Source of the DNA: an uncultured Hyphomicrobiales bacterium
Lineage (GTDB): Bacteria > Pseudomonadota > Alphaproteobacteria > Rhizobiales > Xanthobacteraceae
Reading direction: 5' to 3'
DNA length: 42,117 nucleotides
Assembly: GCA_903929045.1 (NCBI GenBank)
Contig: CAIYTE010000122.1
Span: 1 to 42,117 of the forward strand
Notes under the pieces: model-generated
The model's input: the letters and a program-made list of their open reading frames with translations, nothing else
Told to the model about the DNA's origin: nothing
Databases searched by the model: none
Program-made: the position numbers and the translations under genes
Part shown: in pieces, positions 1 to 8,372 of the stretch
Position numbering within the stretch: position 1 is the stretch's first letter
Layout: each line of letters starts with the position of its first letter

Positions 1-1101
1 CATCTTCGTCTTCGCGACCTTCTTGATGTAGACGTTCTCGATCGGGTTACGGTTCTCATCCATGCTCACCGGGCCGCGCGGCGCATTGATCTTGATGCTC
101 TGCATCAGCTTGATGAACTGCTCAGGGCCCGGCCACTTGCCGCCCGCCTGCTTGATCGCTTCGTCGATCCACATCGCGGTCGAATAGTTGTTCTCTGAAT
201 AGTAGCCCGGCATCTTGCCGTACTTGGTGCGATAGGCCTTCACGAACTTGGCGTTCTCCGGCGTATCGATGCCGGCGCCGTAGTGCAGCGCGGAGATATC
301 GCCGATGACTTCGTCACCCATGAAGGGCAGCACGAATTCGTCATAGCTGACGCCCGAGCCGAGGATCGGCTTCTTGATGCCTGCGCCGCGCAGCTGCTTC
401 GGGAACTGCAGCGCCATCGGGCCCACCATGACGGTGAAGATGGCGTCGGCATCGGCCTTCATCGTCGGGATGAAGGGTCCGAAGTCCTTGGAGCCGAGCG
501 GCGGCCAGATTTTCTGAATGACCTTGCCGCCGCAATCCTCGAAGGCCTTCTGGAAGCCGCCGACCACTTCGTAACCGAAGGCATAGTCGGCGGCGATGGT
601 GACGACCTTCTTGAAGCCGTTGTCGCAGGCCCACTGACCGAGCGGGTGATGCGGCAGCGACGACGTCCAGCTGGTGCGCAGGAAGTACGGATATTTCTCA
701 AGCTGGCGCTGCGTCAGATCGTCGGCCGACGACACCGACGACAGATAGATCGTCTTTTCCTGCGTCGAGACCGGCGCGAGCGCATAGCCGCTCGATGCCA
801 GCAGGCCGCCGATGAAGAGGTTGACCTTGTCCTGCAGGATCAGCTTCTTCGCCTTGGTGACGCCGGTGTCCGGCTTGCCCTGGTCGTCTTCGACGATGAA
901 CTTGACGTCGGCGCCGCCGAGCTTGCCGCCATGCTCGTCGAGATAGAGCTGGAAGCCGTCAACCATGTCCTTGCCGATCTGGGCATAGAGACCGGTGGTG
1001 GGGGCGATGAAGCCGATACGGAGTTCTTCCGCCGCGGCCGGTGCTGCCAGACCGAGCGCGAGCGCGCCGCCGAGCAGGATATTGCGAAGCTTATTCGTCA
1101 T
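1..1101 (-). CDS. ABC transporter substrate-binding protein, branched-chain amino acid (HAAT) type; 3' end outside window
   Basis: This is a periplasmic solute receptor of the type 1 fold that delivers a small ligand to a LivHM permease. A signal peptide is seen at residues 1-24 (hydrophobic core LGGALALGLAAPAAA), followed by the opening typical of the family, EELRIGFIAPTTGLYAQIGKDM. The 367 visible residues cover most of the usual 380-410; the C-terminus lies beyond base 1. It sits 59 bp downstream of the livM-like gene on the same strand, so it is probably the third gene of one transcript. The ligand cannot be told from sequence. Receptors of this family also bind aromatic acids and amides, which would fit the catabolic genes nearby (inference). 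Confidence 0.9.
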   Translation of the reverse strand, partial: MTNKLRNILLGGALALGLAAPAAAEELRIGFIAPTTGLYAQIGKDMVDGFQLYLDEHGGKLGGADVKFIVEDDQGKPDTGVTKAKKLILQDKVNLFIGGLLASSGYALAPVSTQEKTIYLSSVSSADDLTQRQLEKYPYFLRTSWTSSLPHHPLGQWACDNGFKKVVTIAADYAFGYEVVGGFQKAFEDCGGKVIQKIWPPLGSKDFGPFIPTMKADADAIFTVMVGPMALQFPKQLRGAGIKKPILGSGVSYDEFVLPFMGDEVIGDISALHYGAGIDTPENAKFVKAYRTKYGKMPGYYSENNYSTAMWIDEAIKQAGGKWPGPEQFIKLMQSIKINAPRGPVSMDENRNPIENVYIKKVAKTKM

Positions 1102-1160
1102 TGTAGTCCTCCCATGTTGTCTTGAATTCTTGTGAATTCTTTTTCGTCACCGTCCTGTTT

Positions 1161-2156
1161 TCAGGACGGCTTGGTAGCGAGTTTCTTCGATCCGTCTTTG
1201 CCCTGATTGCGTTGCCGCCAGCGTTTCGGAATGCCCATCAAACCCATGGGCAGATAGAGAATAGTCATCACGTAGACGGCGCCGAGCGCGTACTGCCACC
1301 ACGGCACCAAGGTGCTGAGGAATTCGCGCAGGCCGAACACGATGGCCGCGCCGATCGCCGCGCCGACTAACGTGCCGGCGCCGCCGAGCACGACCATCAG
1401 CAGCGAGTCGACCGACGTCGTCAGCACGACGGTCTCCGGGCTGACGTGGCCGTTGGTATGAGTCCACAACACGCCGGCAAGGCCGCCGAAGCCGCCGGCG
1501 ATGATGAAGGCGATGTATTTATGCAGCCACGTATTGTAGCCGAGGATCTGCATGCGCAGTTCGCGCTCACGGATGCCGGCGAGGCTGCGGCCGAAGGGCG
1601 AGCGCACCAGCACATAGAGCGCCAGCATCGACGCCGCGAAGAACGCGAAGACGAGGTAGAAGAATGTCGTCTCGTTGGCGAGGTCGATGCCGAACCGCGG
1701 GCGGCCCGACATGTTGATGCCGTTGTCGCCGCCGGTCAGCGAATTCCAGCGATAGGCGAGGCCCCAGACGCATTGGCCGAGCGCCAGCGTGATCATGAGG
1801 AAGTAGACGCCGCCGGCGCGGATGGCGAACAGACCGAAGACCGCGGCCAGCGCGCAGCCGAGCAGGATGCCCATGACGACGACGATCCAGAAATCCCAGC
1901 CCATGCCGAAATGGAATTTTGTCGCCAGCACCGCGGTCAGATAGGCGCCGACGCCGAAATAGGCCGCCTGGCCCATCGACGACAGGCCGGTGAAACCGAG
2001 CAGCAGGTCGACGCTCATGGCGAGGATGGCAAACGCGAGCGCGCGCGTCGCCAGCAGGACGACGAACGAGCCCGACATCGGCACGATGATAGCCAGCGCC
2101 GCCAGACAGACGACGACGGTGATGATCTTTGTGGTTTGGCTCATCATCGCGCTCAC
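1161..2156 (-). CDS. livM: Branched-chain amino acid-type ABC transporter permease (LivM family)
   Basis: Inner-membrane permease subunit of a HAAT-family importer, 331 residues with many hydrophobic segments. It contains the family blocks LLGFTGLSSMGQAAYFGVGAY near residue 50 and VVLGGAGTLVGAAIGAA near residue 255. The start is GTG, and it overlaps the livH stop by four bases (GTGA on the minus strand), a sign of translational coupling. ATG codons lie 10 and 13 bases further in and are alternatives. The C-terminal tail is basic (KRWRQRNQGKDGSKK), as usual for LivM. With livH upstream and the receptor downstream it forms the membrane part of one importer; the ATPase genes are not in the window. 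Confidence 0.92.
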   Translation of the reverse strand: MSAMMSQTTKIITVVVCLAALAIIVPMSGSFVVLLATRALAFAILAMSVDLLLGFTGLSSMGQAAYFGVGAYLTAVLATKFHFGMGWDFWIVVVMGILLGCALAAVFGLFAIRAGGVYFLMITLALGQCVWGLAYRWNSLTGGDNGINMSGRPRFGIDLANETTFFYLVFAFFAASMLALYVLVRSPFGRSLAGIRERELRMQILGYNTWLHKYIAFIIAGGFGGLAGVLWTHTNGHVSPETVVLTTSVDSLLMVVLGGAGTLVGAAIGAAIVFGLREFLSTLVPWWQYALGAVYVMTILYLPMGLMGIPKRWRQRNQGKDGSKKLATKPS

Positions 2157-3181
2157 TCCCGCCCAAACAGGCCGGTGGGCTTGATCGCGAGGATCAGCAC
2201 CATCGGCGCATAGAGAGTGAAGTAGGAAATTTCAGGAAACAGAGCCTTGCCGAAATTGTCGGCGAGGCCGACGGCGAGCGCGCCGATGGCGGCGCCGCCG
2301 AGACTGCCCATGCCGCCGATGATGACGACCGCGAAGGCGAGCGGCAGCATTTCGAAGTCGAGGCCGGGATAGATGCCGAGGAAGGCGCCGCCGATGACGC
2401 CGCCGAGCGCGGCGAGAAAGGCGCCGAGCGCGAAGATGAACATCGAAACCTTGTTGGTATCGATGCCGACGCCGCGCGCCATCTGTGCATCGTCAACGGT
2501 GGCGCGGACCGCGGCGCCCATGCGGGTTTTTTCCATCACCAGCCACAGCGCGATGCCGATGATGACAGCCATGGCGATCATGAAGACGCGGTAGAGCGGC
2601 AGATAGACGCCGCCTACCACGATGCTCTGCGTGAATTCCGGCGGCGGATTGATGTCCATATTGTTGCCGCCCCAGATGTCGAGCGCGGCTTGCTGGAACA
2701 GGAAGGCGAAACCGACCGTGAGCAACACCTGCCGCAACACGTCGTTGTCGATCGGGACAATTGCGATGCGCCGCAGCACAGCGAAGCACGCAACCGTTGC
2801 AATGGCGGCGCCGATAATGAATTGCGGCCAGCTGAACGACGTTCCGCGCGCGATGGCGAGGCTGATGAGAACGCCGAGGCCCAGCGAGAGAACGCCGTTG
2901 CGCACATAGGCAAGGCCTTCGGAGCGCAGGAACAGCCGCTCCATGGCGATGCCGATGGCGGCGACGGCGAGCGCGGCGACGGGCAATGAGAGCGCCCAGG
3001 AGCCGGTGTAATGGATCACCGACAATGCGATGTAACCGCCCCAGAGGAAGTAGGCGCCGTGCGACAGGTTGACGATGCGCATGACGCCGAAGATCAACGA
3101 CAGGCCGCTGCCGATCAGAAACAGCAACGCGCCGTACGAAATGCCGTTGAAAGCCTGAACCACCCAGAACTGTGTGTTCAT
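2153..3181 (-). CDS. livH: Branched-chain amino acid-type ABC transporter permease (LivH family)
   Basis: Second inner-membrane permease of the HAAT importer, 342 residues, slightly longer than the usual 290-310. The N-terminal block AFNGISYGALLFLIGSGLSLIFGVMRIVN is the LivH hallmark. The block VVIIGGMGSLGGAAIGALAVG near residue 290 is the conserved cytoplasmic loop that contacts the ATPase. The ATG follows a strong purine-rich ribosome site (CAGGGGG, 5 bases away on the minus strand). It is the first gene of the livH-livM-receptor run. The neighbour upstream is on the same strand but is closed off by a good terminator at 3443-3472, so livH must have its own promoter in 3182-3442. Confidence 0.92.
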   Translation of the reverse strand: MNTQFWVVQAFNGISYGALLFLIGSGLSLIFGVMRIVNLSHGAYFLWGGYIALSVIHYTGSWALSLPVAALAVAAIGIAMERLFLRSEGLAYVRNGVLSLGLGVLISLAIARGTSFSWPQFIIGAAIATVACFAVLRRIAIVPIDNDVLRQVLLTVGFAFLFQQAALDIWGGNNMDINPPPEFTQSIVVGGVYLPLYRVFMIAMAVIIGIALWLVMEKTRMGAAVRATVDDAQMARGVGIDTNKVSMFIFALGAFLAALGGVIGGAFLGIYPGLDFEMLPLAFAVVIIGGMGSLGGAAIGALAVGLADNFGKALFPEISYFTLYAPMVLILAIKPTGLFGRE

Positions 3182-3488
3182 ATTCCCCCTGGAGTCCTTC
3201 TGTTTTTTTCGAAGGTTGAGGGAAGCTTAGCTGAGGTTGAACGGAAGGGAAGACAATAAATGCGGACAGCCGCCAGTTGTGTGGGCATCTGTCGCAGCCG
3301 CTACAGTGTCCCGCAACGCAACACTTCTTGCGGTTACTTTCGGTGCGGCATTTTTGTCATTGCCTGCTTTTTCGGCGCGACACTTGGCCGGTGGCGATCA
3401 GGCTTTCCAATAGCGAAATATAGACCGGCGTAAAAATGCAAACGCCGCTCGTTCCGCAAGGAACGAGCGGCGCGCAGCGAAGCCGGGA
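3182..3488. other. Intergenic region upstream of livH
   Basis: About 300 bases with no supported gene. The right part holds the terminator of the dehydrogenase gene (3443-3472). The rest must carry the promoter of the liv genes. I see no clear operator dyad or riboswitch-like structure; a T-rich tract lies next to the livH ribosome site at 3200-3210. Confidence 0.5.
3443..3472 (-). terminator. Rho-independent terminator of the dehydrogenase gene
   Basis: A perfect 13-bp stem (arm CGCCGCTCGTTCC with its exact complement) closes a GCAA tetraloop at 3456-3459. On the minus strand it is followed by a T-rich stretch, TTTGCATTTTTA. It begins 16 bases after the stop of the minus-strand gene at 3489. 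Stem, stable tetraloop and T-tract all fit a strong intrinsic terminator. Confidence 0.85.
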
Positions 3489-4391
3489 TCAGCGCTTGCG
3501 CTTGAGCTTGGCCTGCTTCTCCAGCACGGCGCAGACGGCGGCCGTATCCAGCGCACCGAGGCCCATCTTCTGCGCCTTGATGTAGACGGGCTTGGACGCA
3601 TCGAACATCGGGGTCGGAACTTTGATCTTGCGGCCGTAGTCGCCGATCACCTGCATGTCCTTGTCCCAGACATCGATCTTCATGGTGACGGTCTTGTAGT
3701 TGTTCTTGACCATGAACGGCGCGCGCAGTTCGAAGATGCGCGAGTTGCCGGCGCCGCCCTGGATCAGGTCGAAGATCGCCTGCGGCGCAAGGCCGGCTTT
3801 CATGCCGTAGACCATGGCTTCGGCGCTGGCGACGTTGTGGATCGCAACCAGAAGGTTGGCGACATACTTCATCTTGCTGCCATTGCCGAAAACGCCGGTG
3901 TCGTAAACCTTGCGGCCGAAATCGGCGAACATCGGCTGCAGCTTTTTCACGGTCTTGCTGTCGCCACTGGCATAGAACACCAGATCGGCGACTGCGGCCT
4001 GCGCGCCCGTGCCGGACACCGGCACGTCGAGCGTCGTGTGCCCGGCCTTGGTCAGGACGGCCTGCGCCTTTTCCTTGTCCTGAATTGTGAAGGTGCTCAT
4101 CTCCACGATGGTCTTGCGCGCCAGCTTGGCGGCGGCGATGGCCTTGGCGGTTTCGATCAAGGCCTGCGGCTTCGGCAGACTGGTGAGAATGACGGGCGCC
4201 TTGCTGGCTACGTCGGCGGCGCTCTTGGCGATTTCGACACCGGCGCGTTCCGCGGTCTTGCGGGCCTTGGCGCTCAAATCGTAACCGATGACACGCCAGC
4301 CTTTGGCGGCGAGGTTCTTGGCGAACGAGCCGCCCATGATGCCGAGGCCGATCACGCCGACCGTGCCCTTGTTCTTTCTGGCCGCAACCAT
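3489..4391 (-). CDS. NAD(P)-dependent beta-hydroxyacid dehydrogenase (3-hydroxyisobutyrate dehydrogenase family)
   Basis: Cytoplasmic dehydrogenase of 300 residues. The N-terminal dinucleotide-binding motif is GVIGLGIMGGSFAKNLAAKG (about residues 10-29). The substrate loop VPVSGTGAQAA is near 120, where the family has DxPVSGG. The catalytic lysine lies in GNGSKMKYVANL near 170. Family members oxidise 3-hydroxyisobutyrate, tartronate semialdehyde or related short beta-hydroxyacids; the substrate here is not determined. The protein ends in a basic tail, KLKRKR. A second member of the same family starts divergently 165 bp away, so the two probably share a control region. Transcription ends at the strong hairpin at 3443-3472. 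Confidence 0.88.
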   Translation of the reverse strand: MVAARKNKGTVGVIGLGIMGGSFAKNLAAKGWRVIGYDLSAKARKTAERAGVEIAKSAADVASKAPVILTSLPKPQALIETAKAIAAAKLARKTIVEMSTFTIQDKEKAQAVLTKAGHTTLDVPVSGTGAQAAVADLVFYASGDSKTVKKLQPMFADFGRKVYDTGVFGNGSKMKYVANLLVAIHNVASAEAMVYGMKAGLAPQAIFDLIQGGAGNSRIFELRAPFMVKNNYKTVTMKIDVWDKDMQVIGDYGRKIKVPTPMFDASKPVYIKAQKMGLGALDTAAVCAVLEKQAKLKRKR

Positions 4392-4556
4392 TCAACGTCT
4401 CCCCGATGCCGCGCACGAGATGTGCGTCACGCGCACTCTTGTTAGTTGGTTGGCCCGGTCACTGTCGAGAGGGGTGTGCGCCACCCCGCTTTCGCCGCCC
4501 GTTGTGATCGCCTAGTGTCAGACGAAAGAGTTGAGAACAATCCGGGAGGACGGGAA
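4392..4556. promoter_or_regulatory. Shared control region of two divergent dehydrogenase genes
   Basis: The 165 bases between the starts of two divergent beta-hydroxyacid dehydrogenase genes must hold both promoters. On the plus side a clear ribosome site, GGGAGGACGGGAA, precedes the ATG at 4557. I could not pick out a convincing operator dyad. Confidence 0.5.
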
Positions 4557-5444
4557 ATGAAGGTCGGCGTCGCGGGACTTGGTGCGATGGGCACGCCCAT
4601 CGCGTTGCGGCTGATGGAAGTGGGCCACCAGGTCACCGTCTGGAATCGCAGCCCGGAGAAAACGAAGCCGCTCGCGGATGCCGGCGCGCAGGTCGCGGCA
4701 ACGCCGGCCGCGCTGGCGGCGGCGTGCGAAGCCGTCATCACGTTGCTAACCGACACCAAGTCGATCGAGCAGGTCTACAGCGGGCCGAACGGCCTTTTGT
4801 CCGGCGACGTCAAAGGCAAGATGTTCATCGAGATGAGCACGGTGGCGCCGAAGGTGCATACCGATCTCGAGCCGAAGGTGCGGGCCAAAGGCGCGGCGAT
4901 GGTCGAATGTCCGGTCGGCGGGTCGACCATTCCGGCGCGCAAAGGGCAGTTGCTCGGGCTGATGGGCGCCACGTCCGAGGACGCGGCGCGGGCGCGGCCC
5001 GTGCTCGAACAGCTCTGCCGCAAGGTCGAGCATTGCGGTCCGGTGGGTGCGGCCGCCGCCATGAAGCTCGCAATCAATCTGCCGCTGATGGTGGCCTGGC
5101 AGGCCTATGGCGAAGCCTTCGCTATCGCCCGCAGCGCCGGTTGGGAGCCCAAGCGTCTGGTCGATCTTCTGGTCGAGAGTAACGGCGGCAACAAGGCGAT
5201 TGCCGCGCGTGCCGACATGATCGTGACCATGTTTGAAGGCCGCGATCCGGGTCCGACGACCTTCAGCATCGATAACGGCATCAAGGATCTGCGCACCATG
5301 ATCGAGACGGGCGAGGGGCTCGGCGCCGACATGATCGCGACACGGGCGGCGCTCGCCGGTTTTGAAGATGCCAGCAAGGCCGGCAACGGCGGCGGTGACG
5401 GCTCCAAGATGGCGGTTTACTGGGCGGACCGGAAGAAGAAATAA
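4557..5444 (+). CDS. NAD(P)-dependent beta-hydroxyacid dehydrogenase, paralogue of the divergent neighbour
   Basis: Dehydrogenase of 295 residues with the motif VGVAGLGAMGTPIALRL at the very N-terminus, EMSTVAP near residue 97, the substrate loop ECPVGGSTIPARKGQ near 120, and the catalytic lysine in AAAAMKLAINLPL near 170. The reading frame is open further upstream, but the ATG at 4557 is chosen because the Rossmann strand starts right after it and a strong GGGAGG site precedes it. It is followed after 27 bp by the maiA-like gene on the same strand, so the two are probably cotranscribed. It shares the fold and motifs of the gene at 3489-4391 but is clearly diverged, so this looks like an old duplication or paired recruitment. 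Confidence 0.88.
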   Translation: MKVGVAGLGAMGTPIALRLMEVGHQVTVWNRSPEKTKPLADAGAQVAATPAALAAACEAVITLLTDTKSIEQVYSGPNGLLSGDVKGKMFIEMSTVAPKVHTDLEPKVRAKGAAMVECPVGGSTIPARKGQLLGLMGATSEDAARARPVLEQLCRKVEHCGPVGAAAAMKLAINLPLMVAWQAYGEAFAIARSAGWEPKRLVDLLVESNGGNKAIAARADMIVTMFEGRDPGPTTFSIDNGIKDLRTMIETGEGLGADMIATRAALAGFEDASKAGNGGGDGSKMAVYWADRKKK

Positions 5445-5471
5445 GCGTAGTCAAAAATCGGAGAGGCGACG

Positions 5472-6125
5472 ATGAAGCTGTTTTCGTTCTGGCGTTCGCT
5501 GGCGACCTACCGCGTGCGCATCGCGCTCAACCTCAAGGGCATCGCGCCCGATGAAGTGGTCGAGATCAATCTGATGAAAGGCCATCAGCGCGATCCGCAG
5601 TTCAAGGCGATCAACCCGATGATGGCCATCCCGGCGTTGGTCGATGGCGACGGCCCGGCTTTGTTCGAGTCGCTGGCGATCATCGAGTATATCGACGAAA
5701 TTAAGCCGAACCCGCCGTTGCTGCCGAAGGAACCGAAGGCGCGTGCGCGCGTGCGTGGTCTTTCACAAATCGTTGCCTGCGACAGCCATCCGCTGATCGT
5801 GCCGCGTGTGCGCGAGTTTCTGGCGGAGGAATACAAGGTCGATGAAGCCGGCGTGCAGAAGTGGGCACAGCACTGGCACAAGGCGGCGCTGACTGGTCTC
5901 GAGGAGCACCTCGCGACCGAAAAGGACACCGGCACCTATTGCCAGGGCGAGCAGATCACCATCGCCGATATCTGTCTGGCCAGCCAAGTCGCGGGCGCGA
6001 CCTTTTTCAAGGTCGATCTTGGACCGTTCCCGACGGTGGCGCGGATCGCCGCCACCTGCGCCAAGAACGACGCGTTCGCGCGCGCCCATCCGCTCAAGCA
6101 GCCTGGGGCACCGGCGGCGGTTTAG
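5472..6125 (+). CDS. maiA: Maleylacetoacetate isomerase / zeta-class glutathione S-transferase
   Basis: Cytoplasmic glutathione-dependent enzyme of 217 residues, the usual MaiA length. It would isomerise maleylacetoacetate or maleylpyruvate in aromatic-ring degradation. The N-terminal thioredoxin-like domain carries LFSFWRSLATYRVRIALNLKG and INPMMAIPALVDGDG, then ESLAIIEYI, the glutathione-contact helix. The helical C-terminal domain has QGEQITIADICLASQV, the GST N-capping motif. The zeta-class active-site loop SSCSW reads SLATY here, so the cysteine is absent, as in many bacterial members. It follows the dehydrogenase gene by 27 bp. Maleylpyruvate isomerase is an equally possible activity. 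Confidence 0.82.
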   Translation: MKLFSFWRSLATYRVRIALNLKGIAPDEVVEINLMKGHQRDPQFKAINPMMAIPALVDGDGPALFESLAIIEYIDEIKPNPPLLPKEPKARARVRGLSQIVACDSHPLIVPRVREFLAEEYKVDEAGVQKWAQHWHKAALTGLEEHLATEKDTGTYCQGEQITIADICLASQVAGATFFKVDLGPFPTVARIAATCAKNDAFARAHPLKQPGAPAAV

Positions 6126-6130
6126 CCTCC

Positions 6131-6218
6131 TGTCATCACCGGGCTTGTCCCGGTGATCTCGATCAGTTGAGTGCGTGCCAACCTCAGCGAGATGGCCGGG
6201 ACACGCCCGGCCATGACG
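6131..6218. repeat. REPIN-like repeat (two inverted REP hairpins) at a convergent junction
   Basis: Two short GC-rich hairpins, ACCGGGCTTGTCCCGGT at 6137-6153 and GGCCGGGACACGCCCGGCC at 6194-6212, face each other between TGTCAT and ATGACG ends. They share the ends and hairpin design of other repeats in the window, though the stems differ in sequence. The element fills the gap between the converging maiA and lysR genes. Confidence 0.75.
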
Positions 6219-6222
6219 GTAA

Positions 6223-7176
6223 TTACGGCCGGACCCTTTTTCCTTTGCGCGGCTTGATCGCTGCGTTCCAGCGGTCATGGATGTTGGCGACCTCGGTTTC
6301 GATGCGTTCGAGGAACATGCGCGCTTGCGTCGACAGCGTTCGCCGCGTCGGCTGAATGACGACGAAGTCGGCGTGGAGTTCGGGGCCGACGATCGGATTG
6401 ACGATCAATTCGCCGCGACCGATGTCGTTGACGGAAATGACGCTCGGCAGGATCGTGACCCAGTCGGAGCGCGCAACGAATTCTAGAGTCGCGATCATCG
6501 CGTCCATTTCCAGCATCGCCGCAACTTCGACACCATGGCTTTGCAGGTAGGTGTCGAGATTGCGCCGCCGGATGTTGTCGGGGCCGGGGACGACGAGCTT
6601 CAGTGGCGCGCATTGCGACAGCCGCACCGGCGCGAGCGGCGTGTAGCCGGCACGTGGACCGGAAATCATCATTTCGCGATCCCGCACTAGGAGCCGCGAC
6701 TTCAATCCGATCGTGCCCTCGAAAGCGGGGACAATGGCGAAGTCGAGTTCATCGCTCATCACCATGCCGGTCAGTGTTGCGCTGTAGCCCTCGACAATGC
6801 GGAGACGAACGTCGCGATAGCGCGGCACAAAATCGTTCAGCACCGGCGCCAGCACGGCACGCGTGAAGGTGGGCATCAATCCGATGCGCAGTTCGCCGGC
6901 GACCTGGCCGGCCAGTGAGCGTGCTTCCTCCGCCGCATGCTCCAGCGCACCGACGGCATCGACGCAGTGCTTGTAATAACGCAGGCCGGCGGGCGTCGGC
7001 TTGACGCTGCCCGTGGAGCGCTCGAACAGTTTGACGCCGAGCGTGCGTTCGACCGCGGCGACATGCTGCGAGATGCCCGATTGCGTCGCGTTCTCGCGCG
7101 TGGCGGCGCGGGTGAACGAGCCTTCCTCGCAGACGGCGATGACGGCGCGGATTTGACGAAGGGGAACGGTGTCCAT
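6223..7176 (-). CDS. LysR-type transcriptional regulator
   Basis: Regulator of 317 residues. The N-terminal winged helix-turn-helix is MDTVPLRQIRAVIAVCEEGSFTRAATRENATQ..ISQHVAAVERTLGVKLFERS (residues 1-60), and an effector-binding domain follows. The start at 7176 fits the family N-terminus exactly, but no Shine-Dalgarno sequence precedes it; the message may be leaderless or weakly translated. A 6-7-6 dyad with the LysR T-N11-A pattern lies only 3 bases upstream of the start codon (7180-7198). It is divergent from the flavin monooxygenase/2-hydroxyacid dehydrogenase pair, which it probably controls in response to a pathway substrate (inference). The C-terminal tail is basic (KPRKGKRVRP). Confidence 0.9.
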   Translation of the reverse strand: MDTVPLRQIRAVIAVCEEGSFTRAATRENATQSGISQHVAAVERTLGVKLFERSTGSVKPTPAGLRYYKHCVDAVGALEHAAEEARSLAGQVAGELRIGLMPTFTRAVLAPVLNDFVPRYRDVRLRIVEGYSATLTGMVMSDELDFAIVPAFEGTIGLKSRLLVRDREMMISGPRAGYTPLAPVRLSQCAPLKLVVPGPDNIRRRNLDTYLQSHGVEVAAMLEMDAMIATLEFVARSDWVTILPSVISVNDIGRGELIVNPIVGPELHADFVVIQPTRRTLSTQARMFLERIETEVANIHDRWNAAIKPRKGKRVRP

Positions 7177-7179
7177 GGT

Positions 7180-7198
7180 TCATTATAAAATCTAATGA
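7180..7198. promoter_or_regulatory. Putative LysR operator between lysR and the monooxygenase gene
   Basis: Inverted repeat TCATTA-N7-TAATGA, containing a T-N11-A core. It lies in the AT-rich divergent region, 3 bases from the lysR start and about 85 bases from the monooxygenase start. This position suits autorepression together with activation of the divergent operon (inference). Confidence 0.65.
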
Positions 7199-7283
7199 CA
7201 TAAAGCAAAATACATTATTTTACGGAAAGAGCCCGAGCCCGTAGGGTGCGGGGAAACCAACAACCCGACCCCAAGGACACGAC

Positions 7284-8372
7284 ATGAAACTCGGCTTTTT
7301 CACAATGCCGATCCATCCGCTGGACAAGGACTGGCGGCAGTCGCTGCGCGAGGACCGCGAAGCGTTCATTCTGGCCGACGAACTGGGTTTCACCGAGGGT
7401 TATGTCGGCGAACACGTCACCGACCGGGCCGAGAACATCACGTCCTGCGCGATCTTTATCGCCAGCCTCATTCACTCGACCAAGACCATGAAGCTCGGCA
7501 CCGGCACGATCAACATGCCGAACAGCCATCCGGCCGCGATCGCGTCGCAGATCGCGATGCTCGATCACATGCTCGACGGTCGTTTTATTTTCGGCATCAG
7601 CCCCGGCGGTTTGCTGTCGGACGCGGAACTGTTCGGCAATCTCGATGCCAACCGCAACGAAATGTTTCTGGAGTCGATCAACTCGGTGCTGGCGATCTGG
7701 GCCGGTGAGCCGCCGTATAATCTCGACGGCAAATACTGGAAAATGAAGGTCGAGCGCACTTTCATTCCGAGCATGGGGCAGGGCTTTATCGCCAAGCCGT
7801 TGCAGCTTCCGCATCCGCCGATCGTCGTCACCGCCGTCGCGCCGTTCTCGAAGGGTGTGACGGAGGCCGCGGCGCGGGGCTGGGAGCCGATCTCGGCGAA
7901 CTTCCTGATGCCGCAATGGGTGAAGAGCCACTGGCCGAAATACGTCGAGGGTTGCGAGCGCGCGGGGCGCCCGGCCGATCCCGTCAACTGGCGCGTCGCC
8001 CGCAGCGTCTTCGTCGCCGACGACGAGAAAACGGCGAAAGCCTACGCCACCGATCCGAACGGGCCGTACCACTTCTATTACAAACAGCTTTACACCAAGC
8101 TGAAGATGAACGGCCGCATCGAGCTGTTCAAATCGCACCGCGACCAGCCGGACGACGAAGTGACGCTGGATTATGTCTGCGACAAGCTCATCACCTACGG
8201 TACGCCGGACAAGGTCGCCGACGAATTGCTGAAGTATCAGGAGACGGTCGGCGACTTCGGCACCTTGCTCTATGCCGGCAAGGACTGGAAAGATCCCGCC
8301 CTCGGCAAGCGCTCCATGGTACTGCTCGCCGAAAAAGTCATGCCCAAAATCAACGCGGCGACCAAGAAATGA
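7284..8372 (+). CDS. Luciferase-like (LLM) flavin-dependent oxidoreductase
   Basis: TIM-barrel flavoenzyme of 362 residues that uses reduced FMN, usually as a monooxygenase. It opens with MKLGFFTMPIHPLDKDW and carries LADELGFTEGYVGEHV near residue 35, the cluster NSHPAAIASQIAMLDHMLDG near 80, and RFIFGISPGG near 102. These match the limonene-monooxygenase-like subgroup. The ATG at 7284 follows a purine-rich site (AAGGACACG). Its stop overlaps the start of the next gene by four bases (ATGA), so the two are translationally coupled. It is transcribed divergently from the LysR gene at 6223-7176. The substrate is unknown. Confidence 0.88.
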   Translation: MKLGFFTMPIHPLDKDWRQSLREDREAFILADELGFTEGYVGEHVTDRAENITSCAIFIASLIHSTKTMKLGTGTINMPNSHPAAIASQIAMLDHMLDGRFIFGISPGGLLSDAELFGNLDANRNEMFLESINSVLAIWAGEPPYNLDGKYWKMKVERTFIPSMGQGFIAKPLQLPHPPIVVTAVAPFSKGVTEAAARGWEPISANFLMPQWVKSHWPKYVEGCERAGRPADPVNWRVARSVFVADDEKTAKAYATDPNGPYHFYYKQLYTKLKMNGRIELFKSHRDQPDDEVTLDYVCDKLITYGTPDKVADELLKYQETVGDFGTLLYAGKDWKDPALGKRSMVLLAEKVMPKINAATKK